Notes under the pieces: model-generated
Told to the model about the DNA's origin: nothing
What the model saw: only the letters and a program-made list of their open reading frames with translations
Databases searched by the model: none
Shown here: positions 49,811 to 58,571 of the stretch, in pieces
Position numbering within the stretch: the first letter of the stretch is position 1
Layout: each line of letters starts with the position of its first letter
Made by a program: the position numbers and the translations under genes
DNA from: DSVZ01 sp037439785
GTDB lineage: Bacteria > Verrucomicrobiota > Verrucomicrobiia > Limisphaerales > J093
DNA length: 64,000 nucleotides
NCBI GenBank assembly: GCA_037439785.1
Contig: JBBIVJ010000007.1
Span: forward strand, 65,080-129,079
Reading direction: 5' to 3'

Positions 49811-50734
49811 ATGAGACTCGACACCTGTCTGGACCGTCGCGACTTCCTGAAAACCTCCCTGGCGGGCGCGGGCGCTTTGCTGGGCAGTTCCCTGACCGTC
49901 TGGGGGCAGGGGGCCGCCCCGCTGCCACGCCTGGCTTCCGACCGGGTGACGCTGGGCAAAACGGGCATTCGTTGCTCCTACCTGTCCCAGGGCACCGGCT
50001 TCAATGGCTCCCGCCGTTCCTCGGACCACACCCGGCTGGGCCAGGAGAAGTTCACGCAACTGCTCCGGCATGCCTACGATGAGGGCGGGGTCAACTTTCT
50101 GGACCTGGCCGACCTGTACGGCTCGCATCCCTTTGTCCTCCGGGCGATGGAAGGGGTGCCGCGCGACCGGTACGTGGTGCTGACCAAAATCTGGCCCCGC
50201 AAGGAGGATTGGAACACGCCCTCCGGCGGCGCGCGGGAGGAGGTCGAGCGCTACTGCCGCGAGCTGGGCACCGACTACCTGGACATCTGCCTCATCCACT
50301 GCCTCCTGAACGACCGCTGGCAGCAGGAGTTTGCGGGCATCCGCGAGGGGCTGTCCGAACTCAAACGCAAGGGCCTGGTGCGGGCGGTGGGGGTGTCCTG
50401 TCATGACCACGCCGCACTGAAGCAGGCGGCCGAGGACCCGTGGGTCGAGGTGATCTTCGCCCGCATCAACCACAAGGGCGGGTCGGACTATTTCTGCGAC
50501 GACTCCGTCGAGGCCGTCACCCAGACCCTCAAGCGGGCGCGGGCCAACGGCAAGGCCGTGGTGGGCATGAAAATCTTCGGCGCCGGCAAATTGACCGATC
50601 CCGAGGCCAAGGATGCCTCCCTCCGCTACGTCATCGGCAACCGCCTCGTGGACGCCATGACCATCGGCATGCTGAGCACTGCGCAGGTGGACGACACCCT
50701 CCAGCGGATCAACAAGACCCTCAAGACGGCTTGA
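49811..50734 (+). CDS. Tat-exported aldo/keto reductase
   Basis: A 307-residue protein. The N-terminus has the twin-arginine motif RRDFLK at 9-14, then a mild hydrophobic stretch (TSLAGAGALLGSSLTVWG), so it is exported folded. The body is an aldo/keto reductase barrel: TLGKTGIRCSYLSQGTG, FLDLADLYGSHPFVLRAME (the D-x-x-x-x-Y pair of the active site), LTKIWPR with its Lys, DYLDICLIHCLL with its His, and a late GMKIFGAG. Such periplasmic oxidoreductases are common in this phylum. The substrate is unknown. A strong terminator follows. Confidence 0.9.
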   Translation: MRLDTCLDRRDFLKTSLAGAGALLGSSLTVWGQGAAPLPRLASDRVTLGKTGIRCSYLSQGTGFNGSRRSSDHTRLGQEKFTQLLRHAYDEGGVNFLDLADLYGSHPFVLRAMEGVPRDRYVVLTKIWPRKEDWNTPSGGAREEVERYCRELGTDYLDICLIHCLLNDRWQQEFAGIREGLSELKRKGLVRAVGVSCHDHAALKQAAEDPWVEVIFARINHKGGSDYFCDDSVEAVTQTLKRARANGKAVVGMKIFGAGKLTDPEAKDASLRYVIGNRLVDAMTIGMLSTAQVDDTLQRINKTLKTA

Positions 50735-50770
50735 GTCCCGCCGGGGGCGACGCCGGCCCGGAGAAAGCTC

Positions 50771-50806
50771 AAAGCGGTTCACCCCGAAGGGCGAACCGCT
50801 TTTTTA
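50771..50806 (+). terminator. Intrinsic terminator after the aldo/keto reductase gene
   Basis: Outer stem AAGCGGTTC (50772-50780) pairs with GAACCGCTT (50793-50801), with an inner CCC-CGAA-GGG, and is followed by a run of T (to 50805). It lies 37 bases after the stop. Confidence 0.85.
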
Positions 50807-51134
50807 CTGCCTCCGAAAATGCGAGTGGCGGACCGGACCACCCAGCCCGGACCCGCCACTCTTGACCCCAACCACTGCAACCAACCAACAACCAAACAGC
50901 CAGTCAACGTCGGCAAGCAACTGCCGCGTACTGACGATGCCTTTACTTAGCAAACGCAGTGCCACTTTTTCGGGGCGCCGGTGTGGCGCGGCCGCGGCAG
51001 CCCCTGGAGGTCCCCACCCGACCAGTCGGGGCGGAGTCGGCAGGACGATCCCCGGGGTAGCGGCGCGGACGACCGCTTTTCCTGTTGCTGGCCGGGAGGG
51101 TTTTGGGGAAGTTCACCGCGGAACGACTTGAACT
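50807..51134. other. Gap with a 9-bp hairpin and a G-poor, AC-rich stretch
   Basis: No gene is supported. GAGTGGCGG (50823-50831) pairs with CCGCCACTC (50853-50861). From about 50862 to 50960 the sequence is A/C-rich and G-poor (units such as CAACCAACAACCAAAC) and ends in a small hairpin CGGCA-AGCAAC-TGCCG at 50911-50926. It might be a 5' leader or small RNA, but there is no direct evidence. Confidence 0.35.
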
Positions 51135-51989
51135 ATGACCTCACGTTACTTGCTGCTGACCCTGCTGCCCGGCTTGCTGGCCCTGCCCGGGCGTGCCGCG
51201 GAGGGAAATGCACTGGAAGACTCCCGGGCCCGCTTCAGCTACAGCCTCGGCCTGAGCCTGGGCAACAACCTCAAACGCAACGGCGTCGAACCCAACGAAG
51301 TGGACCTCGAGCAACTCGGCCGCGGCTTCAAGGACGCCACCGCCAACACGCCGCAACTGTCCGAGACCGACGCCCGCAACGCCATCATGGCCTACCAGAC
51401 CGAGGCCCGAAACCGCTGGGCCGAGCGCAACAAACAGGCGGCGGACACCTTCCTGGCCGCCAACAAAAGCAAAGAAGGGGTGGTCACCACGGCCAGCGGA
51501 CTCCAGTACAAAATCCTGACCGAAGGTGCCGGCACCCCCCCCAAGGCCAATGACACCGTCACCGTCCACTACAAGGGCACGCTGCTGGACGGCACCGAGT
51601 TTGACAGCAGTTACAAGCGCGGCCAGCCCGCCACCTTCGGCGTGGGCCAGGTCATCAAAGGCTGGACCGAGGCCCTCCAGCTCATGAAGCCCGGCGCCAA
51701 GTGGCAGTTGTTCATCCCCCCCGACCTCGCCTACGGCCCGCAGGGGCGCCCCGGCATCCCCCCCAACGCCCTGCTCCAGTTCGAGGTCGAGTTGATCTCC
51801 GTCCAAACGCAAACCTCCGCCGCCCCCGCCGCCCCCCCCCAGCCGGTGGTAACCAGCGACATCATCAAGGTCCCCTCCCGCGAGGAGCTCGAAAAGGGCG
51901 CCAAGATCGAAGTCATCAAGGCCGCCGACCTCGAGAAGCTCAAGCAGCAGGAGGCCGAAAAGGCCAGGGGCGGCGACGAGAAGAAATAG
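51135..51989 (+). CDS. Exported FKBP-type peptidyl-prolyl isomerase (Mip/FklB type)
   Basis: A 284-residue folding catalyst of the envelope. It has a signal peptide (MTSRYLLLTLLPGLLALPGRA), an N-terminal helical dimerisation domain (about 25-115) and an FKBP domain (about 118-205) with GTPPKANDTVTVHYKGTLLDGTEFDSSY, FGVGQVIKGWTEALQLM and IPPDLAYGPQGRPGIPPNALLQFEVELI. The C-terminus is an additional roughly 75-residue Pro then Lys/Glu-rich tail (K-V-P-S-R-E-E-L-E-K-G-A-K), longer than in FklB. A terminator follows. Confidence 0.93.
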   Translation: MTSRYLLLTLLPGLLALPGRAAEGNALEDSRARFSYSLGLSLGNNLKRNGVEPNEVDLEQLGRGFKDATANTPQLSETDARNAIMAYQTEARNRWAERNKQAADTFLAANKSKEGVVTTASGLQYKILTEGAGTPPKANDTVTVHYKGTLLDGTEFDSSYKRGQPATFGVGQVIKGWTEALQLMKPGAKWQLFIPPDLAYGPQGRPGIPPNALLQFEVELISVQTQTSAAPAAPPQPVVTSDIIKVPSREELEKGAKIEVIKAADLEKLKQQEAEKARGGDEKK

Positions 51990-52019
51990 CCCGCAGCCGC
52001 GGCTACTGACCGCCGGTCC

Positions 52020-52043
52020 GGCCGCCCGTGGGCGGCCTTTTTT
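52020..52043 (+). terminator. Intrinsic terminator after the FKBP gene
   Basis: GGCCGCC (52020-52026), loop CGTG, GGCGGCC (52031-52037), then TTTTTT. It lies 30 bases after the stop. Confidence 0.85.
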
Positions 52044-52136
52044 ATTCCCCCGGTTCAAGCGCTCCGGCGCGGGGCCGGTACAAAAAACTGTCCCACCCGG
52101 AGCCGCCGCCGAATACTCGGGGGCATTCAACCGCCC

Positions 52137-53255
52137 GTGCGCCTGGTCTTCTCCAACTACGATTCCCCCGGTCACCCCTTTTACGGGGGCGGCGGCGCGG
52201 CGGCCATTCATGAAGTGGCCCGCCGGCTGGCTCCACGACATCAAGTCGAGGTGGTGGTGGGGCGCTACGCCGCCTGGCAGCCGGAGCTCTTGGACGGCGT
52301 GACCTACCGGCCGGTGGGACCGGTGGCCGGCCCGCGGCTGGGGCAGTTGCTGTTCCACTTCAGCCTGCCGCTGCGGGTGCGGCGGGGCGGCTTTGCTGTC
52401 TGGTGCGAGAGCCTGACGCCGCCGTTTTCCACCGCCTGCCTCCAACGGTTCACCTCCCGTCCGGTGGTGGCGCTGACGCAGGTGCTCGCCGGTCGGGCCA
52501 TGCGGCGGAAGTACGGGCTGCCGTTCGACCACTTCGAGCGGCTGGGGCTGCGGACCTACCGGCACGCTATTGCCACCTCGCAATACCTGCGTGGCCGGTT
52601 GCTGGCGGCCAACCCCGCCCTGAACGTGGTGGTCATCCCCAACGGCGTCGGCGGCGAGCTGGTGCGGCTGGAGCCGGAACGGGCCGAGCGTCACGTCCTG
52701 TTCCTGGGCCGGCTGGACCTCGAACAAAAGGGCCTGGACCTGCTGGCCGAAGCCCTGGCCGGCGTGGCGGCGGCGTTGCCCTGGCCGGTGGTGCTGGCCG
52801 GGGCGGGGCCTCCGGCCGAGGAGTCCCGCCTGCGCGCGCTGCTGGCCCGCCACGGCCTGCTGGGGCGCGTCCGGCTGACCGGCCGGGTGACGGGCGAGGT
52901 CAAGCACCGGCTGCTGGCGGAAGCGGCGGTCCTGGTGCTGCCCTCGCGCTTCGAGGCCTCGCCGCTGGTGTTGCTCGAGGCCTTTTGCTACCGGCTGCCG
53001 GTGATCCTGTTTGCCCTCCCCGAACTGGCGGAAGTGCCGGACAACTGTTGCGTGAAGGTGCCGCCGCTGGACGTCCACGCCTTCGGCGCGGCGCTGCGGA
53101 CCCTGGCTGACGATCCCGCGCGGCGTCGCGCCCTGGGCGAGGCGGCCAGGGCCTACGCCCGCGGCTTCGCCTGGGAGGACCTGGCTCCGCGCTACGCTGA
53201 TTTCTTTGAATCGCTGGCCCGCCCCGCGCTAGCCTCCTCGCCGCGCGCCTCCTGA
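52137..53255 (+). CDS. GT4-family glycosyltransferase
   Basis: A 372-residue GT-B enzyme. The N-terminal acceptor domain starts MRLVFSNYDSPGHPFYGGGGAAAIHEVARRLAPRH. The donor domain has VVVIPNGVGGELV, HVLFLGRLDLEQKGLDLLAEAL and the EX7E motif E-A-S-P-L-V-L-L-E in SRFEASPLVLLEAF. It starts with GTG and has no signal peptide. It is followed 10 bases later by a methyltransferase and then by a large YfhO-like membrane protein, which suggests assembly and decoration of an envelope glycan. Confidence 0.87.
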   Translation: MRLVFSNYDSPGHPFYGGGGAAAIHEVARRLAPRHQVEVVVGRYAAWQPELLDGVTYRPVGPVAGPRLGQLLFHFSLPLRVRRGGFAVWCESLTPPFSTACLQRFTSRPVVALTQVLAGRAMRRKYGLPFDHFERLGLRTYRHAIATSQYLRGRLLAANPALNVVVIPNGVGGELVRLEPERAERHVLFLGRLDLEQKGLDLLAEALAGVAAALPWPVVLAGAGPPAEESRLRALLARHGLLGRVRLTGRVTGEVKHRLLAEAAVLVLPSRFEASPLVLLEAFCYRLPVILFALPELAEVPDNCCVKVPPLDVHAFGAALRTLADDPARRRALGEAARAYARGFAWEDLAPRYADFFESLARPALASSPRAS

Positions 53256-53265
53256 GACTGTTGTC

Positions 53266-53820
53266 ATGGGCCTGAAGCTCAACCTCGGCTGCGGCCAGAA
53301 GTACCTGCCCGGCTACGTCAATTGCGACGTGCTCCCGCACGTGCGGGCCGACCGGTACTTCGACCTGAACCGCCCGCCCTACCCCTTCGCCGACGGCGAG
53401 GCGGACGAAATCTGGATGGACAACGTGCTCGAGCACCTGGGCGACCTGCTGGCGGTGATGGCCGAGCTGCACCGGCTGCTGCGGCCGGGCGGCCGGCTCA
53501 AAATCCGCGTCCCCTACGCCAAGAGCGACTGGGCCTTCCAGGACCCCACCCACCGGCACTTCTTCACCGAGCAGACCATGCACTACTTCTGCGAGGGTTG
53601 GCCGTACAGCTACTACGTCCCCTTCCGCTTCCGGTTGATCCAGGCCCGGCTCTTTGGCGACGCGAACAACTGGCGGCAGCGGTTGCGCAACTGCATTCCG
53701 TTCAAGTCGGTGCTGCGCTACTTCCTGTTCAACCTCTACGACGGGGTCTATTTCGAGCTGGAAAAACTCCCCGCCGCACCTTCTGCCGCGGCGGCGCCCG
53801 CCCCGCACCCCGGCCCGTGA
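53266..53820 (+). CDS. SAM-dependent methyltransferase
   Basis: A 184-residue methyltransferase of the class I type. Motif I is LNLGCGQKYLPGYVNCDV (G-x-G-x-K with the acidic D), followed by YFDLNRPPYPFADGEADEIWMDNVLEHL and LLRPGGRLKIRVPYAKSDWAFQDPTHRHFFT. It resembles the proteins that modify sugars or lipids in cell-envelope clusters. The stop overlaps the next start (GTGA). The middle gene of the 52.1-56.4 kb cluster. Confidence 0.85.
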   Translation: MGLKLNLGCGQKYLPGYVNCDVLPHVRADRYFDLNRPPYPFADGEADEIWMDNVLEHLGDLLAVMAELHRLLRPGGRLKIRVPYAKSDWAFQDPTHRHFFTEQTMHYFCEGWPYSYYVPFRFRLIQARLFGDANNWRQRLRNCIPFKSVLRYFLFNLYDGVYFELEKLPAAPSAAAAPAPHPGP

Positions 53821-56435
53821 ACACGCCCGAACCTTCGCCCGCCGTCCCCCCGCCGTTTGGCCGCGCGGCCGGCGGTCTGGTGCTGGTGCTGGGGGCGGTG
53901 CTGCTCACCCTCTTTGCCCGCAGCCTGCAGCCCGGCCAGATTCTGTTTTCCAGCGACGGCCCGCTGGGGGCCAACGCCGCCGCCTACGCGGCGCTGCCCG
54001 AGGCCTTCCACGGCATGTGGCAGGACCTCAACTGGGTGGGGGGCCACGCCGGCAGCGCCTTTCCCAGCCTGACCTACCTGCTGTTGTGGGGGCTGGGGCC
54101 GCAGGCCTTTGCCAAGTTTTACGCGCCCCTGTCCCTGCTGGTGCTCGGCTGCTCGGCCTGGCTGTTTTTCCGGCAACTGGGTCTGCGGCCGGTGGTGGGT
54201 CTGCTCGGCGGCCTGGCCGCGGCGTTGAACTCGGATTTTTTCTCCTATGCCTGCTGGGGGCTGGGCACGCACGCGCTGGCGGTCGCCGCCACTTTCCTGG
54301 CTCTGGCCGCGCTGGTCACCCCGGCCACCGACAGCCGGGGTTTGAAGGCGTTGCTGGCCGGCGCGGCGGTGGGCCTGGCGGTAATGGAAGGCTTCGACAG
54401 CGGGGCGATCCTGAGCCTGTACGTGGCCGCTTTTTCGCTGATGACGGCCTGGCTGGAGCCGGACACGGCGACGCGGCGGCTGGGGCGGGGGATCACGCAG
54501 ACCGTGCGGGTGGCGCTGGTGGCGGGGTGGGTGGCGACCCAGGCGTTGACGGTGCTGGTCGGCACGCAGGTCCGGGGCGTGGCCGGGATGCAGCAGGACG
54601 CTGAGACGCGGCAGCGCCGGTGGAACGAGGCCACGATGTGGAGCCTGCCCAAGATCGAGACCCTGCGGGTGGTGGTGCCCGGCCTGTTCGGGTACCGCAT
54701 GGATACGCCCGGGGGGGGCGGCTATTGGGGTCGGGTGGGAGAGATGCCCGAGGTGCCGGGCACGCGGCATTCGGGGGCGGGGCCATATGCGGGGATGCTG
54801 GTGGTTTTGCTGGCGGCGTGGGCGCTGGCGCAGGCGGCGCGCCGGCAGGGCGGGCCGTTCGATCCGCGCGAGCGCCGGTGGGTGTGGTTTTTCGGGGGGG
54901 CGGCGCTGGTGTCGCTGCTGCTGGCGTGGGGGCGGCACGCCCCGTTTTACCAACTGTTCTACGCGCTGCCCTATGCCTCGACCATTCGCAATCCGATCAA
55001 GTTTCTCCACCCGTTCAGCCTGGCGGTGGTGGTGTTGTTCGCCTTTGGTCTGGAGGCGCTCTGGCGCACGCAGGTCGAGCGCGTGCGGGTAGGCTGGTCG
55101 GCCGGGGGGCTGGCGGCGCGCTGGCGGGCCTGGCGGGCGGGCGCGCCGGAGTTTGAGCGGCGGTCGCTGGCTGTGGGAGCCGGGTTGGCGGGATCCGGCC
55201 TGATGGCGTGGCTGGTGTACGCCTCGATGCGTGGGGCGCTGGTCGAGCATCTGGGCAGGGTATACTCGCCCGAGCTGGCCGCCGCCACGGCCGGCTTCAG
55301 CCTCCGGGAAACGGGGTGGGCCTGGGTAACGCTGGTGGTCAGCCTGGGGGTGGTGGCGCTGACGGCCCTCGGCTTTTTCGGCGGGGCGCGCGCGCGCCGT
55401 GCGGGGTGGGTGGTGGGGGCGGTGCTGGTGACGGACCTCCTCCGGGCCAACCAGCCGTGGGTGGTGTACTGGAAGTTCGAGGACAAGTACGCGCCCAATC
55501 CGCTGCTGGAAACCCTGCGCCAGCAGCCGCACCTGCAGCGGGTCACCGCGGTGCCGCTGCGGCTGACGCCGGAGTTGTCGCTGCTTCAGGACCTGTACCG
55601 TGTCGAGTGGCTCCAGCACGCCTTCCGCTACTACAACATCCAGGCGCTGGATGTGGTGCAGGACCCGCGGCCGAGCGTGGACAACGAGCAGTACCGGACG
55701 CGGTTCATGGGCCAGAACCTCGGCCTGTACCTGCGGCTGTGGGAGCTGACCAACACCCGTTACCTGCTCGGCCTGCAGGGCCTGGCCGAGGCGCTCAACC
55801 AGCAGGCCGACCCCGAGCGGCGGCGTTTCCGCGAGGTGTGGCCGTTTGGGTTGATGCAGGCCACCGCCGGGGGGGCCATCCGGGTGGTGACCAATGCGCC
55901 GGGGCCGTTTGCGCTGATCGAGTTCACCGGCGCCCTGCCCCGCGCGGCCCTGTACGCCCACTGGGAAGTGGTCACGCCAGAGTCGCAAATCCTCGATCGC
56001 CTGGCCGACCCGGCCTTCGACCCGCGGCGCACGGTGCTGTTGGCACCGGAGTCCCCCCTCGCCCCGCCGCCCGCGGCGGCCTCCGCCACCGGGACTTCCC
56101 CCGCGGGGGAGGTGTCCTGGGTCCACTACTCGCCGAAACGGCTGGTCTTGCGCACCCGCTCCGAGGTGCCGGCGGTGCTGCTGCTCAATGACAAATTCGA
56201 CCCGAACTGGCGGGTGACGGTGGACGGTGCTCCCGCGCCGCTGCTCCGGGCGAATTACCTGATGCGGGCGGTGGCCCTGCCGGCGGGCGAGCACGAGGTC
56301 GAACTGGTCTTCCGCCAGCCGGCCGCGCCGCTGGGCATCAGCCTGAGCGGGCTGGCGGTGTCCCTCGGCGGCTGGGTGGGAATGGTGCTCCACCGCCGGC
56401 GCAGGCGCACGGCGGGTGCTGCGCCCCGGGCGTGA
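53817..56435 (+). CDS. Large YfhO-like membrane protein
   Basis: An 872-residue polytopic protein. About 12 membrane helices occupy the first 550 residues (from GLVLVLGAVLLTLFA to WVVGAVLVTDLLRA). GT-C/YfhO-type loops include SSDGPLGANAAAYAALPEAFHGMW and YASTIRNPIKFLHPFSL. The soluble C-terminus ends in a beta domain with GEVSWVHYSPKRLVLRTRSEVPAVLLLNDKFDPNWRVTVDG and a last membrane helix. YfhO proteins help glycosylate lipoteichoic acid in Firmicutes, but that role is not established here. The GTG start overlaps the methyltransferase stop. Confidence 0.85.
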   Translation: MNTPEPSPAVPPPFGRAAGGLVLVLGAVLLTLFARSLQPGQILFSSDGPLGANAAAYAALPEAFHGMWQDLNWVGGHAGSAFPSLTYLLLWGLGPQAFAKFYAPLSLLVLGCSAWLFFRQLGLRPVVGLLGGLAAALNSDFFSYACWGLGTHALAVAATFLALAALVTPATDSRGLKALLAGAAVGLAVMEGFDSGAILSLYVAAFSLMTAWLEPDTATRRLGRGITQTVRVALVAGWVATQALTVLVGTQVRGVAGMQQDAETRQRRWNEATMWSLPKIETLRVVVPGLFGYRMDTPGGGGYWGRVGEMPEVPGTRHSGAGPYAGMLVVLLAAWALAQAARRQGGPFDPRERRWVWFFGGAALVSLLLAWGRHAPFYQLFYALPYASTIRNPIKFLHPFSLAVVVLFAFGLEALWRTQVERVRVGWSAGGLAARWRAWRAGAPEFERRSLAVGAGLAGSGLMAWLVYASMRGALVEHLGRVYSPELAAATAGFSLRETGWAWVTLVVSLGVVALTALGFFGGARARRAGWVVGAVLVTDLLRANQPWVVYWKFEDKYAPNPLLETLRQQPHLQRVTAVPLRLTPELSLLQDLYRVEWLQHAFRYYNIQALDVVQDPRPSVDNEQYRTRFMGQNLGLYLRLWELTNTRYLLGLQGLAEALNQQADPERRRFREVWPFGLMQATAGGAIRVVTNAPGPFALIEFTGALPRAALYAHWEVVTPESQILDRLADPAFDPRRTVLLAPESPLAPPPAAASATGTSPAGEVSWVHYSPKRLVLRTRSEVPAVLLLNDKFDPNWRVTVDGAPAPLLRANYLMRAVALPAGEHEVELVFRQPAAPLGISLSGLAVSLGGWVGMVLHRRRRRTAGAAPRA

Positions 56436-56473
56436 GGCGGTGGTGAGCGATGCCTGCCGGCCGGTGGAGCCGG

Positions 56474-58558
56474 TCAGGCCGGTTGGGGCGCCAGGGTGCC
56501 CGAGGCGGCGGGGGTGGCGGTCGGTCCGCCGGGGCTGGCTTGCGCGCCCAGGAAGGGCTCGAGTTCCTCACCCTGGCGTACGAGGCGGGCGCTGTTGAAG
56601 ACCACGATCAGCGAGCCGGCGTTGTGCATGATGGCGGCGAGGATGGGGTTGATGTAGCCGAAGGCGGCCAGGGTCAGCCCGCCGATGATGAAGAAGACGC
56701 CGAAGAGGAAATTTTGGTTGATGACGTTGCGGGTCATGCGGGACAGGCGCACCAGGAACGGAAGGCGGCGGAGGTCGTTGTTCATGAGGGCGATGGTGGC
56801 ACTGTGGATGGCCACCTCGCTGCCGGCCGCGCCCATGGCAATGCCCATGTCGCCGGCCGCCAGCGCGGGGGCATCATTGACGCCGTCGCCCACCACGGCC
56901 ACGCGGTAGCCCTTGGCGCGCATCTGCCGGACGAACTCGACCTTGTCCTGGGGCAGGCACTCGGCCATGACCTCCTCGCAGCCGATCTCGCGGGCGACGC
57001 GGGCGGCGACGGGCTGGCGGTCGCCGGAGACCATGGCCACGCGGCGGACCCCGCCCTTGAGCAGGTCGGCCAGGGCACCGCGGGCTTCGGTGCGGGTCTG
57101 GTCGCGCAGGCCGATCCAGCCCAGGTACCGGCCGTCCCGGGCGACGTGGATGAGGCTGAAGCCCTCGGTTTCGTTCAGGTCCACGTGGCGTTCAAAGTCC
57201 TCGGTGACGCCGTTGTCCCGCAGCCACTGGGCGCGGCCGATGATGACGTCGGCGCCGTCCACGCGGGCGCGGATGCCGCGGCCGGCGGTTTCCTTGAACT
57301 GCTGGGGTTCGGTGAAGGGCAGGCCCACTTCCTGGGCCAGTTCGGCCAGGGCCCTGGCAGTGGGGTGGTTGCTGTATTTTTCGGCGGAAGCGGACATCCG
57401 GAGCAGTTCGGCGGGTTTGGTCTCGCCCGCGGGGGCCAGGCGGCTAACAGCCAGCCGGCCGGTGGTGAGGGTGCCGGTCTTGTCGAAGATGAAGGCGTTG
57501 ATGCGGGCGGCCAGCTCGATGTCGGCAACGTTTTTGATAAGGATGCCCAGGCGGGCGGCGGCGGAGAGGGCGGCCACCATGGCGGTGGGGGAGGCGAGGA
57601 TGAAGGCGCACGGGCAGGCCACCACCAGCACCGAGATGACGCGGTTGAGGTCTTGGGTGAAGGCCCAGACCAGCGCGCCGAGCACCAGCACGAAGGGGGT
57701 GTAATAGACCATGTACTGGTCCACGATGCGCAGGAAGGGCAGCTTGGTCTTTTCCGCGGCGAGGATCAGCGCCCGCACCCGGCCCAGGGTGGTGTCCTCG
57801 CCGGCCTTGGTGACGCGGACCTCGAGCACGCCGGTGAGGTTCTGTGTGCCGGCAAAGACCTGGTCGCCGGGTTTCTTGTCCACTGGCAGCGATTCCCCGG
57901 TGATGGTGGCCTGGTTGAAGGAGCCTTCGCCACTGAGGATGAGGCCGTCGGCCGCCACGTTGTCGCCGGGCCGGATGCGGATGACGTCGCCGACCTTGAG
58001 CTCCGCCACGGGGACCTCCTCTTCGGTGCCGTCAGGCCGGACCCGGCGGGCCTTGGTGGGGGTGAGTTTGATGAGCGACTCGATCGAGGCGCGGGCGCCG
58101 GCGGCGGTGCGGGTCTCGATGATTTCGCCCAGGAGCATGAAGAAGGCGACGATGCCGGCGGTCTGGTAGTCGCCCACGCCGGAGGCCAGGCCCTCGGTGC
58201 TGCCCAGGGCGGCGGCCCCCTTGCCGAAGGAGGCGAGCACGGCGATGGCCACCAGTTCGTTGATGCTGAGGATGCCGCGGGCAAGGTCCTTGACGGCGGT
58301 GCGGAGGATGGGGGCGCCGAGGATGAGGGCCCCGATCATGGCGCTGGCGCTGGCCACCAGGCGGCCGCCGTCGAAGAGCCAGTTCACCAGGAAGGAGTTC
58401 ACGATGAACATCATCCCCACCAGGGTCTGGGTGAGGTGCACGGGGATGTGTTCGTGGTCGTGGCCGCAGCTGGCGCAGGACTCACCCTCGCGGTGGGCGT
58501 GGGGATGGTCGTGGTCGTGCGCGTGTTCCTGTCGGGAAAGCAGGGAAGTGACTTGCAT
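56474..58558 (-). CDS. P1B-type heavy-metal-transporting ATPase with His-rich N-terminus
   Basis: A 694-residue metal pump. There is no HMA domain. Instead the N-terminus has six His alternating with acidic or small residues (12, 14, 16, 18, 20, 22), then Cys28-x-x-Cys31-x-His33-x-His35-x-His37. Core motifs are TGES (220-223), CPC (315-317), the phosphorylated Asp359 in DKTGT, NHP (397-399) and GDGVND (557-562). The last helix pair reads HNAGSLIVVFNSARL. CPC fits Zn/Cd, Cu or Mn/Fe pumps, and the HN-type C-terminal motif differs from textbook Zn pumps. The metal is therefore unresolved, though the His-rich tail favours Zn-like ions. It is the last gene of the SPFH operon. Confidence 0.9.
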   Translation of the reverse strand: MQVTSLLSRQEHAHDHDHPHAHREGESCASCGHDHEHIPVHLTQTLVGMMFIVNSFLVNWLFDGGRLVASASAMIGALILGAPILRTAVKDLARGILSINELVAIAVLASFGKGAAALGSTEGLASGVGDYQTAGIVAFFMLLGEIIETRTAAGARASIESLIKLTPTKARRVRPDGTEEEVPVAELKVGDVIRIRPGDNVAADGLILSGEGSFNQATITGESLPVDKKPGDQVFAGTQNLTGVLEVRVTKAGEDTTLGRVRALILAAEKTKLPFLRIVDQYMVYYTPFVLVLGALVWAFTQDLNRVISVLVVACPCAFILASPTAMVAALSAAARLGILIKNVADIELAARINAFIFDKTGTLTTGRLAVSRLAPAGETKPAELLRMSASAEKYSNHPTARALAELAQEVGLPFTEPQQFKETAGRGIRARVDGADVIIGRAQWLRDNGVTEDFERHVDLNETEGFSLIHVARDGRYLGWIGLRDQTRTEARGALADLLKGGVRRVAMVSGDRQPVAARVAREIGCEEVMAECLPQDKVEFVRQMRAKGYRVAVVGDGVNDAPALAAGDMGIAMGAAGSEVAIHSATIALMNNDLRRLPFLVRLSRMTRNVINQNFLFGVFFIIGGLTLAAFGYINPILAAIMHNAGSLIVVFNSARLVRQGEELEPFLGAQASPGGPTATPAASGTLAPQPA

Positions 58559-58571
58559 GGTGGGGGGGGGG

